A stretch of DNA of 64,000 nt from SZUA-309 sp965215995 (lineage in GTDB: Bacteria > Pseudomonadota > Gammaproteobacteria > Pseudomonadales > Azotimanducaceae). The position numbers and the translations under genes were made by a program. The stretch is taken from assembly GCA_965215995.1 (NCBI GenBank), contig OZ244128.1:2232001-2296000 (forward strand). The letters are read 5' to 3'. The notes under the pieces were generated by a model. The model searched no databases. It was not told the DNA's origin and saw only the letters and a program-made list of their open reading frames with translations. This document shows, in pieces, positions 51,570-61,058 of this stretch (the first letter of the stretch is position 1; the number at the start of each line of letters is the position of its first letter).

Positions 51570-52598
51570 TCAGCCTCGAGCGGCGGAGTACTCGTGCACG
51601 ATGTCCACCAGCGCTTTCACGTTATCCACCGGTGTCTCGGGAATGATGCCGTGGCCCAGATTGAATATGTGGCCAGGACGTCCGGCCACACTGTCGAGAA
51701 TGGCCTTGGCTTGAGCTTCTACCGTCCTCCGATCCGCGCAGAGCACGATAGGATCCAGATTGCCCTGCACGGCTTTCACGCCGGTGCGGGTCCAGGTTTC
51801 CGCCAGCGGTACTCGCCAGTCCAGCGCCAGGACATCCGGTCCCATGGCCGCCACTTCATCGAGCAGGTGCCCGTTGCCGGTGCCGAAGTAGATCACAGGC
51901 ACCTGGCCAGAGACGATGTCCAGGAGCTGTTTCAGGTGCGGCGCCACGTGGGTTCTGAAATCGGTAACCGAGAGGCTGCCAACCCAGGTGTCGAAGAGCT
52001 GCACCGCGTCCACACCCGCCTGGATCTGCAGCTCGACGTAGCTGCCGACCTGCTCCACCAGCTTGTCCAGCAGCGCATTCCAGAGCTCCGGAGCCGTGTA
52101 CATCATCTGCTTCACGTGCACGTAGTTGCGCGAGCCGCGACCTTCGATGGCGTAGGAAGCCAGGGTGAAAGGCGCACCGGAGAAACCGATCAACGCGATG
52201 TCTTTCGGCAACCCGGAAAGGATGTTGGTGACCGTGTCGGCAATATAAGGGGTTGCCTCGCTTGCCGGCAGCACTTGGAGGTTGGCCACATCCCGCTCGG
52301 TGCGCACGGGATTGTCGAACACGGGACCAACGCCCGCTTTGTAGTCGAGCGCAAGCCCCATCGGCTCCATGATGGGTAACAGATCAGCGAACATGATGGC
52401 TGCATCCACGCCGAGAATTCTCTGAGCATCGAGCGTCGCCTGGGCGGCCATTTCCGGGTGCTTGAAAAAGTCCAGGCTCGGCGTATCACCCTTCAACGCG
52501 TGATACTCGGGCATGTAACGGCCTGCCTGGCGGTTGAGCCAGATGGGCGTGTGCGCGACGCTTTCAGCCGCGCAGGCCTTGAGAAAGATCTTCTCCAT
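51570..52598 (-). CDS. hemE: Uroporphyrinogen decarboxylase
   Basis: 342 aa. Converts uroporphyrinogen III to coproporphyrinogen III in haem synthesis. The N-terminal signature TPIWLNRQAGRYMPEYHAL contains the substrate-binding arginines, AIMFADLLPIMEPMGL the catalytic aspartate, and VPVIYFGTGNGHLL and FNLGHGIIPETPVDNV the rest of the site. Length and motifs are standard. CCTGTCAGG lies just upstream of the start. Confidence 0.97.
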   Translation of the reverse strand: MEKIFLKACAAESVAHTPIWLNRQAGRYMPEYHALKGDTPSLDFFKHPEMAAQATLDAQRILGVDAAIMFADLLPIMEPMGLALDYKAGVGPVFDNPVRTERDVANLQVLPASEATPYIADTVTNILSGLPKDIALIGFSGAPFTLASYAIEGRGSRNYVHVKQMMYTAPELWNALLDKLVEQVGSYVELQIQAGVDAVQLFDTWVGSLSVTDFRTHVAPHLKQLLDIVSGQVPVIYFGTGNGHLLDEVAAMGPDVLALDWRVPLAETWTRTGVKAVQGNLDPIVLCADRRTVEAQAKAILDSVAGRPGHIFNLGHGIIPETPVDNVKALVDIVHEYSAARG

Positions 52599-52631
52599 GC
52601 TGCGCTAGTGTCCTGTCAGGTAGGCACACCC

Positions 52632-53918
52632 TCAGGCATCGGGCCTGCCGGATCTCACTGGTAACGGAATGGCGCGCACCTTAGCAGAGGTGCTGATCTC
52701 GTGCACCACCACGGAGCCGAGACCTTTCAGTGCCACCTTACGAGGTGTGTCCAGATGGGCACCCAACTCAGGGATCTGGCCGATCAACGCGGCAGTGGCG
52801 CTGGAGACCACGATCGAACCGGCTGCAGCCACGGCCTGCAGACGGCTGGCCAGATTGACCGGGGTGCCGATCAGGGTGTAGTCGAGGCGAGACTGACTGC
52901 CCCAGTCGCCCAGGGCACAATAGCCGCTGGCCACGCCGACTCTGGTATTCAGCTGCAAGCCAAGCCCCCGTTCTCGCCAGCTGCGTGAGAGCTCATCCAG
53001 AGCGTCGCCAAGCGCACCCACCATTCGGATGCAGCCCGCAGCGGCGCACACCCGGGTGTTGGTCTTCTGATCGGAATTTTCCGCGAAGTAGACGAGAACC
53101 CCATCTCCCAGGAATTTGCCCAGCTCCCCACCATGTCGCCTCGTGAGCCCGCCCACGGTTGCCATGAAGTCGTTGAGCACATCCACCACCTCGGCAACGC
53201 TGTGACTCACCACCAGCTCTGCGAAGCCAACCAGATCGATGAACGCCACGGTCACGTAGACTTCTGTCGGCGGCTGCGGACGCTCAGGCTCGCTCGTCAC
53301 CACCTCGGGGAGCGTCTCCGGCAGATAGCGGGACAACCGGGCATTGTGGCTTTCCAATCGGGAAGACTCGCACAGCGCTGCCCGTCGACCCGCGTTCAGC
53401 TGCCGAGCCTGACGATGCGCCTGCCAGGCGAGGCCAAGCAGGCAGGTAACCATCAGCAGACCGCCTGCGACCGTTGTGCTATCGGTGAGCCAATCCAGCG
53501 CCTGCCAGGGCAACGCCACCGTCAGGAAGAGTCCAAGGCCAGCGGCGCAGGGCAACAACATCGCCACACCCCCCAGTGCCGTGACTCCGGCTAAGCCCAA
53601 CAAACTCACCGCGAGCGTGAGCCACGGCGGCGCGGCAGCTGCCCAGAGCAGCAGCACGACCAGCAGGCACTCCAGGCTGTGGGCAGATATCGCGCCTTTC
53701 GCACGGGCATCTCTCAGAGCCGGGTAGCGGGGGGACAGCCACCACCAGAGCACGGGCCAGGCTGTGGCGACGATGAGCAGACAGAGACCCGGGAGGCTGG
53801 GCTGCACATCGAGCAGCAGCATGGCGATCACAGTCAGACCGCCATAACCCAGCAGTCGGTAAAGCAACTGGGGTTGACCTGCGGCCCGATTCAGTAGTGT
53901 GCGGAGAAGATCGACCAC
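52632..53918 (-). CDS. Membrane-bound class III adenylate/guanylate cyclase
   Basis: 428 aa. The N-terminal 190 residues contain about six hydrophobic segments. The cytoplasmic catalytic domain has the two metal aspartates in VAFIDLVGFAELV and KFLGDGVLVYF, and the transition-state Asn/Arg in GTPVNLASRLQ. This resembles CyaB-like bacterial cyclases with membrane sensors. The base-selecting position before TPVNLA is Gly-Thr, so cAMP rather than cGMP is expected but not certain. CpdA at 12499 would degrade the product. Confidence 0.87.
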   Translation of the reverse strand: MVDLLRTLLNRAAGQPQLLYRLLGYGGLTVIAMLLLDVQPSLPGLCLLIVATAWPVLWWWLSPRYPALRDARAKGAISAHSLECLLVVLLLWAAAAPPWLTLAVSLLGLAGVTALGGVAMLLPCAAGLGLFLTVALPWQALDWLTDSTTVAGGLLMVTCLLGLAWQAHRQARQLNAGRRAALCESSRLESHNARLSRYLPETLPEVVTSEPERPQPPTEVYVTVAFIDLVGFAELVVSHSVAEVVDVLNDFMATVGGLTRRHGGELGKFLGDGVLVYFAENSDQKTNTRVCAAAGCIRMVGALGDALDELSRSWRERGLGLQLNTRVGVASGYCALGDWGSQSRLDYTLIGTPVNLASRLQAVAAAGSIVVSSATAALIGQIPELGAHLDTPRKVALKGLGSVVVHEISTSAKVRAIPLPVRSGRPDA

Positions 53919-54014
53919 CGCACGATTGAGCCTCGCCGGTGAGGCTGTGAACAGCCGTCGTTAGCAGCGATCCATGTAGTCCACTGGCCCGTCAGGGCGA
54001 CTGCCGTCCGTTCA

Positions 54015-55202
54015 TCAGACACTTCTACCCAGGGTCGGATCCTGATCTGCTTCGTAGTCCACCCCGGCAAAGCCGAAGCCGAATATCTTCAGAAAGTCCT
54101 CCCGAAACCCCTGCAGATCGGCCAGCTCATCCAGGTTCTCCGTGCAGACCAGCGGCCAGCGTCGACGCACCTCATCCTGGATCTCGTCCGCCAGTTCCCA
54201 ATCGTCCACCCGGATCCTGCCTGCATCGTCCAGATTCATCTCCACCCCGCTCGCCAGTTGGGTCGCGAACAGCCGATAAATGTGCTCAATGATGTTTTCG
54301 TGGCTGCCCGCTTCCTTCATCACCTTGAACAGCAGCGATGCGTACAGGGGGACAACGGGGATCGCAGAAGACGCCTGCGAGACGATGGCCTTCAGCGTGG
54401 CAACCCGGGCATCGCCCGAAATACCGCTGAGCTGCTCGCGCATGGCGGCGGCAGCCCGGTCCAGGTCTTCCTTCGCCTTACCCAGGGTGCCTTCCCAGTA
54501 GATGGGCCAGGTCAGCTCGGTGCCGATGTAGGTGAAGGCGACCGTCCGAAACCCTTCTGCCAGCACCCCGGCGTCAGCCAGGGCGCCGACCCAGAACTCC
54601 CAGTCTTCGCCACCCATCACGGCCACGGTGTTCGCTGTTTCTTCTTCCGTCGCAGGCTCCAGGTCCACCTGAACGACTTCGCCTTTGTCCACGTTCAGGG
54701 ACTTGATGTGCACGGGATCGCCAAGCGGTTTGATCACCGAGCGATGCAGCTCACCCGTTTTCGGGTGAGTTCGCACCGGTGACGCCAGGCTGTACACCAA
54801 GAGATCGATCTGACCCAAGTCTGCCTTGATGGTCTCGATCACCTTCTCCTTCATAGCGTCGGAGTAGGCATCGCCATCCAGCGTCTTGGCATACAGGCCG
54901 GCCCTTTGGGCCGCTTCCTCGAAAGCGATGTTCGCGTACCAACCCTGGGTCGCCGTCTTCTTCTCCGTTGGCGGCTTCTCGAAAGAAACGCCCAGGGTGG
55001 CAGCTCCGGCACCGAATGCTGCCGTGATTCGCGAGGCCAGGCCGTAACCGCCGGATGCACCAATCACCAGCACGTTCTTCAGCTGTCCGCGCACTTCCGC
55101 CTGACCCTGGACGTACTCGATCTGCTCATTGACGCTGGCGGCCAGTCCGGCTGGATGTGCCGTGGTGCAGATGAAGCCGCGAATTCGGGGTTTGATGATC
55201 AT
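54015..55202 (-). CDS. fabV: Enoyl-[ACP]/CoA reductase FabV
   Basis: 395 aa NADH-dependent trans-2-enoyl reductase. The nucleotide motif is LVIGASGGYGLASRITAAFGAGA. The catalytic Tyr-x8-Lys lies in TWPIYWEGTLGKAK, the FabV spacing that separates it from FabI (x6). The N-terminus MIIKPRIRGFICTTAHP and C-terminal FGFGFAGVDYEAD are family signatures. FabV performs the last step of fatty acid elongation and is naturally resistant to triclosan. AAGGTTTCTT serves as ribosome-binding site. Confidence 0.97.
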   Translation of the reverse strand: MIIKPRIRGFICTTAHPAGLAASVNEQIEYVQGQAEVRGQLKNVLVIGASGGYGLASRITAAFGAGAATLGVSFEKPPTEKKTATQGWYANIAFEEAAQRAGLYAKTLDGDAYSDAMKEKVIETIKADLGQIDLLVYSLASPVRTHPKTGELHRSVIKPLGDPVHIKSLNVDKGEVVQVDLEPATEEETANTVAVMGGEDWEFWVGALADAGVLAEGFRTVAFTYIGTELTWPIYWEGTLGKAKEDLDRAAAAMREQLSGISGDARVATLKAIVSQASSAIPVVPLYASLLFKVMKEAGSHENIIEHIYRLFATQLASGVEMNLDDAGRIRVDDWELADEIQDEVRRRWPLVCTENLDELADLQGFREDFLKIFGFGFAGVDYEADQDPTLGRSV

Positions 55203-55241
55203 AAGAAACCTTCTAGCAATCCTGAGCAGACGGGGTACCGA

Positions 55242-56330
55242 TCAGGCGCGAATCATACCCTGGGCTACCGCCCAACGCATGGCAGCACCCAGGTCAATCA
55301 TCCAGGGTCCATCCCGGCGGACTTCCACGCTGAGGGCATGGTTCTCCAGCAGCTTATGGTCGCGATCGCCATCCAAGGCCAGCACGCCGGGCCCCCGCAT
55401 TGGAACCGAAACACCGAAGGGAATTCGAGTTGCGCTGCGCACCGCCACCTTCCGGAACAGACCCGGCGACAGGGGTGCCGTGAAGATCCGATCTCCTTCC
55501 CGGGCATCGTCCGGATCCGCGAGTTCCACCAGGAGTCCGGCATCATCCGCCTCGTAGACCGGATCTACCATGCCACCGATAGGCGACATCCCCACGGCCG
55601 TCGGCTCGGCACGGGTAAGCAGCAACTGATCAATCCGCTTCGGGTCGAACGGCAGCAGGTTGCCCACATGATCGCGGCGCAGAGTGACCGCGTCGATCAG
55701 CCCCACGTCCGGTAGCTCGTGGGCTTTTTCATTGGCACGCTGACCGGTTACGTGCAGCACCTTGGCCCGATGGTGAGCGCCGGAGCCGGTTAGATCACCC
55801 CTGGCGGCAAGGGCTGCCACCATGCCGGCGATGGTGGGTTCTGCCATCGTCGGAAAGACGTTGTTCGTGCCGGTGGATAGTGCAATCAGCCGCACGTCGC
55901 TGCCCGCCTCACCGAGCCTGCCGAGCAGTCTGGCGATGGCCCTGTTGGTGCCATCTCCGCCCAGCGAGACGATGACCCGGCAGCCGTGGGCCACAAACGC
56001 CCGGACGTTGTTCTCCGTATCCAGTGCGGTGTTGGTGACCTTGTTGTCTATGATGTTGAGCCCGGCGTTCAGCGGCATATTCTCCAGGGCTGCCGCCGTG
56101 ATCCGGAACGGCTCCCGAGCTGCGTGCAGCACGCCGGCGCCGAACGCGTCCGCACCCGCCGCGATGCGGGCGACGATGTCTCGCTTCGCTTCATGGGTCA
56201 TGTTGGAAGCGTGCGCGGTCAGACGGCGAACATCTCGCCCGGACATCGGGTTGACAAGAATTCCGACGCCCCCGCCCGGGTCAGGCCGCGCCGGCTCCAG
56301 CTCGTCGCTCGTCCGCTTTGCCAGGCTCAA
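55242..56330 (-). CDS. AcoX/ATP-NAD kinase-like protein
   Basis: 362 aa. GILVNPMSGRDVRRL followed by CRVIVSLGGDGTNRAIARLL is the NAD kinase/diacylglycerol kinase nucleotide site (GGDGT). LIALSTGTNNVFPTM corresponds to the second NAD-kinase block. The rest matches the AcoX group found near acetoin catabolism genes, but no acetoin genes lie here. Kinase activity is plausible with unknown acceptor. Its start overlaps the peptidase stop by four bases, so the two share a transcript. Confidence 0.8.
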   Translation of the reverse strand: MSLAKRTSDELEPARPDPGGGVGILVNPMSGRDVRRLTAHASNMTHEAKRDIVARIAAGADAFGAGVLHAAREPFRITAAALENMPLNAGLNIIDNKVTNTALDTENNVRAFVAHGCRVIVSLGGDGTNRAIARLLGRLGEAGSDVRLIALSTGTNNVFPTMAEPTIAGMVAALAARGDLTGSGAHHRAKVLHVTGQRANEKAHELPDVGLIDAVTLRRDHVGNLLPFDPKRIDQLLLTRAEPTAVGMSPIGGMVDPVYEADDAGLLVELADPDDAREGDRIFTAPLSPGLFRKVAVRSATRIPFGVSVPMRGPGVLALDGDRDHKLLENHALSVEVRRDGPWMIDLGAAMRWAVAQGMIRA

Positions 56331-58321
56331 TGGACAACGTACTCCGGTCGCTCCCGGAGCGGGCCCTCTGCCAGAACGTAGCGCTCGAGAAAAAGGCTCA
56401 TCACGGCGGTGTTGTAATCCTGATTGAATTTCTTTCTGAAGCCATGGCCTTCGTCTTCTGCCAGCACGTACCAGACCGGGATGCCCGCCGCCTTCAGCGC
56501 CGCGTAGATCTGCTCACTTTCGCTGGCCGGTACCCGAGGATCGTTGGCACCCTGGGAGATCATCAGCGGCCGGCTGATCTTTTCCACATGATTGAGTGGC
56601 GAGATGGCTTCCAGGTGGGCACGCATCTCAGGATCACGCTCATCACCGTACTCTGCCCGGCGCAGGTCCCGGCGGTAGGGTTGCGTGTTCTCGAGAAAGG
56701 TCACGAAATTCGAGATACCCACCGACTCGATGCCCGCTGCCAGACGATCCGAGTAGTGCACCAGGGCGGCAAGCACCATATAGCCACCATAGGATCCACC
56801 TCGGACCACCACCCGATCCTTGTCCATATCCGGTTGCGTCTCGATCCAGTCGAGCAGCGCGCCGATATCGCGCACCGAGTCCTCCCGCTTGAAGCCGTTA
56901 TCGAGCTTGAGATACGTCTTGCCGTAGCCATTCGAGCCACGCACATTGGGCGCGATCACCGCCATGCCGAGCTCATTCACCAGATACTGGACGAGGGGCG
57001 AGAAGTACGGCCGGTATTGCCCTTCCGGTCCGCCATGGATCTGGATCAGCACAGGATGCGGTCCCTGCCCTTCGGGCCGGTAGACGAAGGCAGGAACCTC
57101 CCGGGATCGGCCATCCACCTCATCGAAGGTGGGGTAAGCAACCAGCTCAGGGGCAACGAATCCGTCCGGATCCAGGCCGCCGACTTCGCCTTTCGTCCAA
57201 CGGGCGAGCAGGCGCGCTTCGAGAGAGAGGGTCCAGATGTCGGCGGGTGCCGTCGGGGTCACCAGCGACAGCGCGATGTTCTGGCTGTCTGCCGAAAACT
57301 GCAGTCCGGTGACCACACCGGCCGGTAGCTCCGGCAACGCCAAGGGGCGATGCTCTGGCAGCTGCCAGACCACCAGGCGCGAGAAACCGCCCTCGTTCAC
57401 CGACAGCGCCAGCCGCTGACCGTCTGGAGACAGAGCGAACCCCTCCACGTTCCAGGGCACATCGGCGGTCAGCACCTCGATCTCGCCGGTGGCCAGATCC
57501 AGGTGATGCAGGCGCACGAACTCGGCACCGAGGTCGGAAGTGAAGTAAACGCCGGTACCGTCAGCGTCGTAGCTCGCCATGCCGAGCGCCACCGAAAGGT
57601 CTTCATCGAGCAGCGGCCGTCGCGTGCCTTGGGTCAGATCCACCTCGTAAAGCCTGGACTCGTTGATCGAGATGTACCGGCTGACCAGCAGGCGATCGTC
57701 ATTCGGCGAGAAGTCCAGCGGTGAGTACGCACCTTCGTCTTCCTCGAGTGCCACCGTGATACGGCCGCTGTCGAGCTGCTGGACGTGCACGTCTCGGCTG
57801 CGGCCGTTCCGCTCGGTGGTGTAGTAGGCAAAGGCATCACCGCCCTTGGACCAGATCACGCTGCCGTACCGGGAGCTGCCGTCGGTAAGCAGTCGGTGGG
57901 AGGCGGTGGCCCAGTCGAAATAGAAGAGTTGATAGAACTCCGAGCCTCCCACGTCTCGCGCGTACAGAAATCCCGACTCGTTCGCCGGTGTGGTGAAAGC
58001 GGCCAGGATGGGCTCATCGAAATAGGTGATCTGCTCCCGGGCCCCCATTGCCTGCTTCAGGCGGTGCACCTGAGGGGTTTCGGAAAACCGGGTACCGACC
58101 AGCAGGGACTGCCCAACCCAGCCGTGCAGATAGGCCGAGCGAGTGTTCTGATACTGGCGGAGCCGTTCCACCAGCGCTTTTGGAACGTCGGGCACGTCCC
58201 GCAGCACCAGCGCACCGTGCTGACGGACCGCTTCCGGGGCCGATGGCACCGTGCTGCAAGCCGCGAGGCCCAACCCGAACAGCAGGGTCAGGTAGAGCGA
58301 TCCTGTAACCAAACTGCGCAT
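56327..58321 (-). CDS. S9 family prolyl-oligopeptidase lipoprotein
   Basis: 664 aa. A signal sequence ending in lipobox LAAC (LYLTLLFGLGLAACST) predicts a lipid-anchored envelope protein. The middle is a beta-propeller (repeats such as SPLDFSPNDDRLLVSR, ALSPDGQRLALSVN). The C-terminal alpha/beta hydrolase has nucleophile GGSYGGYM, acid QGANDPRV and base EDEGHGF. It probably cleaves short peptides outside the cytoplasm. Divergent from the small unknown gene at 58386. Confidence 0.93.
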   Translation of the reverse strand: MRSLVTGSLYLTLLFGLGLAACSTVPSAPEAVRQHGALVLRDVPDVPKALVERLRQYQNTRSAYLHGWVGQSLLVGTRFSETPQVHRLKQAMGAREQITYFDEPILAAFTTPANESGFLYARDVGGSEFYQLFYFDWATASHRLLTDGSSRYGSVIWSKGGDAFAYYTTERNGRSRDVHVQQLDSGRITVALEEDEGAYSPLDFSPNDDRLLVSRYISINESRLYEVDLTQGTRRPLLDEDLSVALGMASYDADGTGVYFTSDLGAEFVRLHHLDLATGEIEVLTADVPWNVEGFALSPDGQRLALSVNEGGFSRLVVWQLPEHRPLALPELPAGVVTGLQFSADSQNIALSLVTPTAPADIWTLSLEARLLARWTKGEVGGLDPDGFVAPELVAYPTFDEVDGRSREVPAFVYRPEGQGPHPVLIQIHGGPEGQYRPYFSPLVQYLVNELGMAVIAPNVRGSNGYGKTYLKLDNGFKREDSVRDIGALLDWIETQPDMDKDRVVVRGGSYGGYMVLAALVHYSDRLAAGIESVGISNFVTFLENTQPYRRDLRRAEYGDERDPEMRAHLEAISPLNHVEKISRPLMISQGANDPRVPASESEQIYAALKAAGIPVWYVLAEDEGHGFRKKFNQDYNTAVMSLFLERYVLAEGPLRERPEYVVH

Positions 58322-58385
58322 GTACCACTCCGCGAAAACTCGAATGGGCTAAGCTATGGAACCGATCCGCCGAGGTCAAACCAGC

Positions 58386-58898
58386 ATGTCTGCCCGCAAC
58401 GAATCAGTCTGCACGCACCTTGTCCCCGGACCCTATCCGTTCGAGTCCGTGCTGGTGCTCGATGACTACCTGGGCCCAACCGACTGGCTGGTGCGATGCC
58501 GAGACTGCGCGGCGGCTTATCTGCTGGAGATGCTGGACCTGGACGGCCCCCGCCGACTCTATCGGGTGCGTGCCCCACAGGCCGAGGCCATCGCGGGTCT
58601 GGTCCGTGATCTGGAACGGGGCAGCTGCGATCTCAACCGGGCAAACGCCCAGGCCCAACATTTCACGCTCGCCAGCGAAACCCTACCGCTCCTCATGCTC
58701 CTGGATCTGAGTGCCGGGACCTTGAATGCACTGCTCGAGAGAAAAACCCAGGTAGAGGTCGATCCACAGGTCGATGCAGTCGACCGAGAGATCGATGGAA
58801 CAGCGGAGGAAAAGTCAGAGAAAGCAGAGGAAGCGATCCCCAGCGCAGGCTGGCGTGAGCTGCCGTGCGACGGCAGCTGGATTCGGCGCCTGATTTGA
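58386..58898 (+). CDS. Hypothetical protein with N-terminal Cys motifs
   Basis: 170 aa from the ATG at 58386 (MSARNESVCTHLVPGPYPFE), with CGAGGTC upstream; the in-frame ATG at 58356 is the alternative. No family recognised. CxH (VCTH) followed by CRDC about 35 residues later could bind zinc. The C-terminal third is Glu/Lys-rich (EIDGTAEEKSEKAEEA) and probably disordered. No signal peptide or membrane segment. It converges with folA. Confidence 0.55.
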   Translation: MSARNESVCTHLVPGPYPFESVLVLDDYLGPTDWLVRCRDCAAAYLLEMLDLDGPRRLYRVRAPQAEAIAGLVRDLERGSCDLNRANAQAQHFTLASETLPLLMLLDLSAGTLNALLERKTQVEVDPQVDAVDREIDGTAEEKSEKAEEAIPSAGWRELPCDGSWIRRLI

Positions 58899-58908
58899 AT
58901 CAGCGCCG

Positions 58909-59415
58909 CTAACGCTTTCGATTGAAAACGCTGATGGTGAAGGCGTGGCTGTGCTTTTCGTCCTCGGGAAAGGACTCGGCCCGGGCTTCTTCATAGTCAC
59001 CCCAGTCGAACTCGGGGAAGAAGGTATCGCCTTCGACTTCTGCATGCACGGTGGTGCAGTAGAGTCTGGTCGCTACCGCCAGTGCCAGCTGATAGATCTC
59101 GGCACCACCCGCCACCATGATCTCATCCACACCATCGATCTCACACTGCGCGCGTGCTGCCCTGAGTGCTTGGGCAAAGTTGGCGACCACCTTGACACCG
59201 GGCCGGTCGTAACCCTCATCTCGGGTCAAGACGATGTTGGTCCGACCCGGCAGCGGCGCCTTCATGGATTCGAACGTCTTCCGGCCCATGATCACCGGCT
59301 TGCCCATGGTCGCGGCCATGAAGAACTGCATGTCCTTGGGCAGGCGCCACGGCAGGCTGTTGCCGCGGCCAATGACGCGGTTCTCGGCCATGGCCCAGAT
59401 GAGGGAGATGTCCAA
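58909..59415 (-). CDS. folA: Dihydrofolate reductase
   Basis: 168 aa. Reduces dihydrofolate to tetrahydrofolate, the cofactor oxidised by ThyA encoded just upstream. It starts MDISLIWAMAENRVIGRGNSLPWRLPKDMQFF, with the conserved WxLPxD segment (acidic Asp27 equivalent), then PVIMGRKTFESM and IMVAGGAEIYQLAL. Length is standard. It lies three bases after the thyA stop. Trimethoprim target. Confidence 0.97.
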   Translation of the reverse strand: MDISLIWAMAENRVIGRGNSLPWRLPKDMQFFMAATMGKPVIMGRKTFESMKAPLPGRTNIVLTRDEGYDRPGVKVVANFAQALRAARAQCEIDGVDEIMVAGGAEIYQLALAVATRLYCTTVHAEVEGDTFFPEFDWGDYEEARAESFPEDEKHSHAFTISVFNRKR

Positions 59416-59418
59416 AAT

Positions 59419-60225
59419 CTAAACCGCGATTGGCGCTTTGATGGTGCCGTGTGGCTCGTAGCCGCAGAGCTCGAAATCGTCGATGCTGAAGCCGAAGATG
59501 TCCTTCACCTGTGGATTCAACGTCATGGTAGGCAGCGGTCGCGGTTGCCGGGTGAGCTGCAGATCAGCCTGCTCCAGATGGTTCGCGTACAGATGCGCAT
59601 CACCAAACGTGTGTACGAAGTAACCGGGCTCCAGGTCGCACACCTGGGCGACCATCATGGTCAGGAGCGCATAAGAGGCGATGTTGAACGGGACCCCGAG
59701 GAACAGATCGGCGCTGCGCTGATAGAGCTGGCAGGAGAGCTTGCCCTCGGCCACGTAAAACTGAAACAGGGTGTGACAGGGCGGCAAGGCCATGGTGTCC
59801 ACTTCGGCTACGTTCCAGGCGCTGACGATATGACGCCGGGAGGCCGGGTTGTTTTTGATGCTCGCCACCACCGCCTCGATCTGATCGATGCTGCCAGCTT
59901 CCCCCTCGTTGTTGGAAGTGGGCCAAGAACGCCACTGAGAACCGTAAACCGGACCCAGATTGCCTTCCTCGTCCGCCCATTCATCCCAGATGTGCACGTT
60001 GTGATCGAGCAGGTATTTGATGTTCGTGCTGCCCATCAGGAACCAGAGAAGCTCGTGGATGACCAGCCGCATCACCACCCGCTTGGTGGTCACCAACGGA
60101 AATCCTTCGGCCAGATTGAATCGCAGCTGGTGGCCGAAGGAGCTGTAGGTGCCGGTGCCCGTTCGATCTTCACGGTATACACCGTTGCTACGGACGTGGC
60201 TGAGGAGGTCCAGATATTGCTGCAT
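59419..60225 (-). CDS. thyA: Thymidylate synthase
   Basis: 268 aa from the ATG at 60225 (MQQYLDLLSHVRSNGVYRED), a start two bases after the lgt stop. The open frame runs further back to 60519 but that part is the lgt gene in another frame. Catalytic cysteine lies in MALPPCHTLFQFYVAEGKLSCQLYQRSADLFLGVPFN, preceded by NNPASRRHIVSAWN. It converts dUMP to dTMP with methylene-tetrahydrofolate. Order lgt-thyA-folA is conserved in many gammaproteobacteria. Confidence 0.97.
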   Translation of the reverse strand: MQQYLDLLSHVRSNGVYREDRTGTGTYSSFGHQLRFNLAEGFPLVTTKRVVMRLVIHELLWFLMGSTNIKYLLDHNVHIWDEWADEEGNLGPVYGSQWRSWPTSNNEGEAGSIDQIEAVVASIKNNPASRRHIVSAWNVAEVDTMALPPCHTLFQFYVAEGKLSCQLYQRSADLFLGVPFNIASYALLTMMVAQVCDLEPGYFVHTFGDAHLYANHLEQADLQLTRQPRPLPTMTLNPQVKDIFGFSIDDFELCGYEPHGTIKAPIAV

Positions 60226-60227
60226 GC

Positions 60228-61049
60228 TTATTTGGTCGCGCGGGCGTGGAAGATGAAAATCATACCAACGATGATCATGGGCAGCGATAGAAGCTGGCCC
60301 ATGGTCAGCCATTCGAAGGCGATGAAGCCCAGATGGCTGTCCGGCAAGCGGAAGAACTCGGTGATGAATCGCAACACCCCGTAGCCGATCAGAAAGACGC
60401 CGGAGACAAGTCCGGCCGGTCGCGGTCGGCTGGAGACGAACCAGACCAGCGCGAACAGCACCAGCCCTTCCGTGAAGGCCTGATAGAGCGGTGAGGGGTG
60501 CCGGGCGAAGGCTTCCCACTGACCGGTGCAGAGCGGATTGATGCTGCGGATGGCATCCGCGGAGCAGGGATAAATCAGGCCGAACGCCGACTCCGTCATT
60601 CGTCCGGGCAGCTCCGTGTTGGCAAAGTTACCGAGCCGGCCGAAGCCAAGACCCAGAGGCACCAGCGGAGCAATGAAATCACTGACCTGAAAGAAGGTGC
60701 GGTCAGTCCGGCGGGCGAACCAGGCCAATCCCAGCAGTGCACCAATCAGGCCGCCATGGAATGACATGCCACCGTCCCAGATCCGGATCAGCCAGACCGG
60801 GTCGCGCAGAAACTGCTCGAAGCCGTAGAAGAAGACATAGCCGAACCGACCGCCGAGCACGGCTCCGACCGCTCCGTAAAAAACCACGTCGGAGACCGCC
60901 TCTACCGTCCAGCCGCTACCCGGTTTTTTCGCACGCAAGGTGCCGAGCCACCAGCAGGTGGCAAAGGCGGCCAGATAGGCCAACCCGTACCAGCGCACGG
61001 CCAGCGGGCCCAGGGAGATTATGATGGGATCGATGTCGGGATAGTGCAT
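60228..61049 (-). CDS. lgt: Prolipoprotein diacylglyceryl transferase
   Basis: 273 aa polytopic inner-membrane enzyme that puts diacylglycerol on the lipobox cysteine of prolipoproteins. The N-terminal IDPIIISLGPLAVRWYGLAYL is typical. The family signature GLGFGRLGNFANTELPGR contains the essential Arg and Asn, and MSFHGGLIGALLG the conserved His. It serves the lipoproteins predicted in this window (44046 and 56327). Divergent from the NRDE gene, with the start codons only 9 bp apart. Confidence 0.97.
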   Translation of the reverse strand: MHYPDIDPIIISLGPLAVRWYGLAYLAAFATCWWLGTLRAKKPGSGWTVEAVSDVVFYGAVGAVLGGRFGYVFFYGFEQFLRDPVWLIRIWDGGMSFHGGLIGALLGLAWFARRTDRTFFQVSDFIAPLVPLGLGFGRLGNFANTELPGRMTESAFGLIYPCSADAIRSINPLCTGQWEAFARHPSPLYQAFTEGLVLFALVWFVSSRPRPAGLVSGVFLIGYGVLRFITEFFRLPDSHLGFIAFEWLTMGQLLSLPMIIVGMIFIFHARATK

Positions 61050-61058
61050 GATAGCCGG

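Noticed and set aside
51069..52615. CTAGTGTCCTG present on both sides of vanZ-hemE, suggesting a mobile unit
   Set aside because: An 11-mer recurring in 64 kb is expected by chance many times over, and hemE is a core gene.
53929..53946. AGCCTCGCC/GGTGAGGCT hairpin between fabV and the cyclase gene as terminator
   Set aside because: Stem is short with a wobble pair and no T-run follows on either strand.
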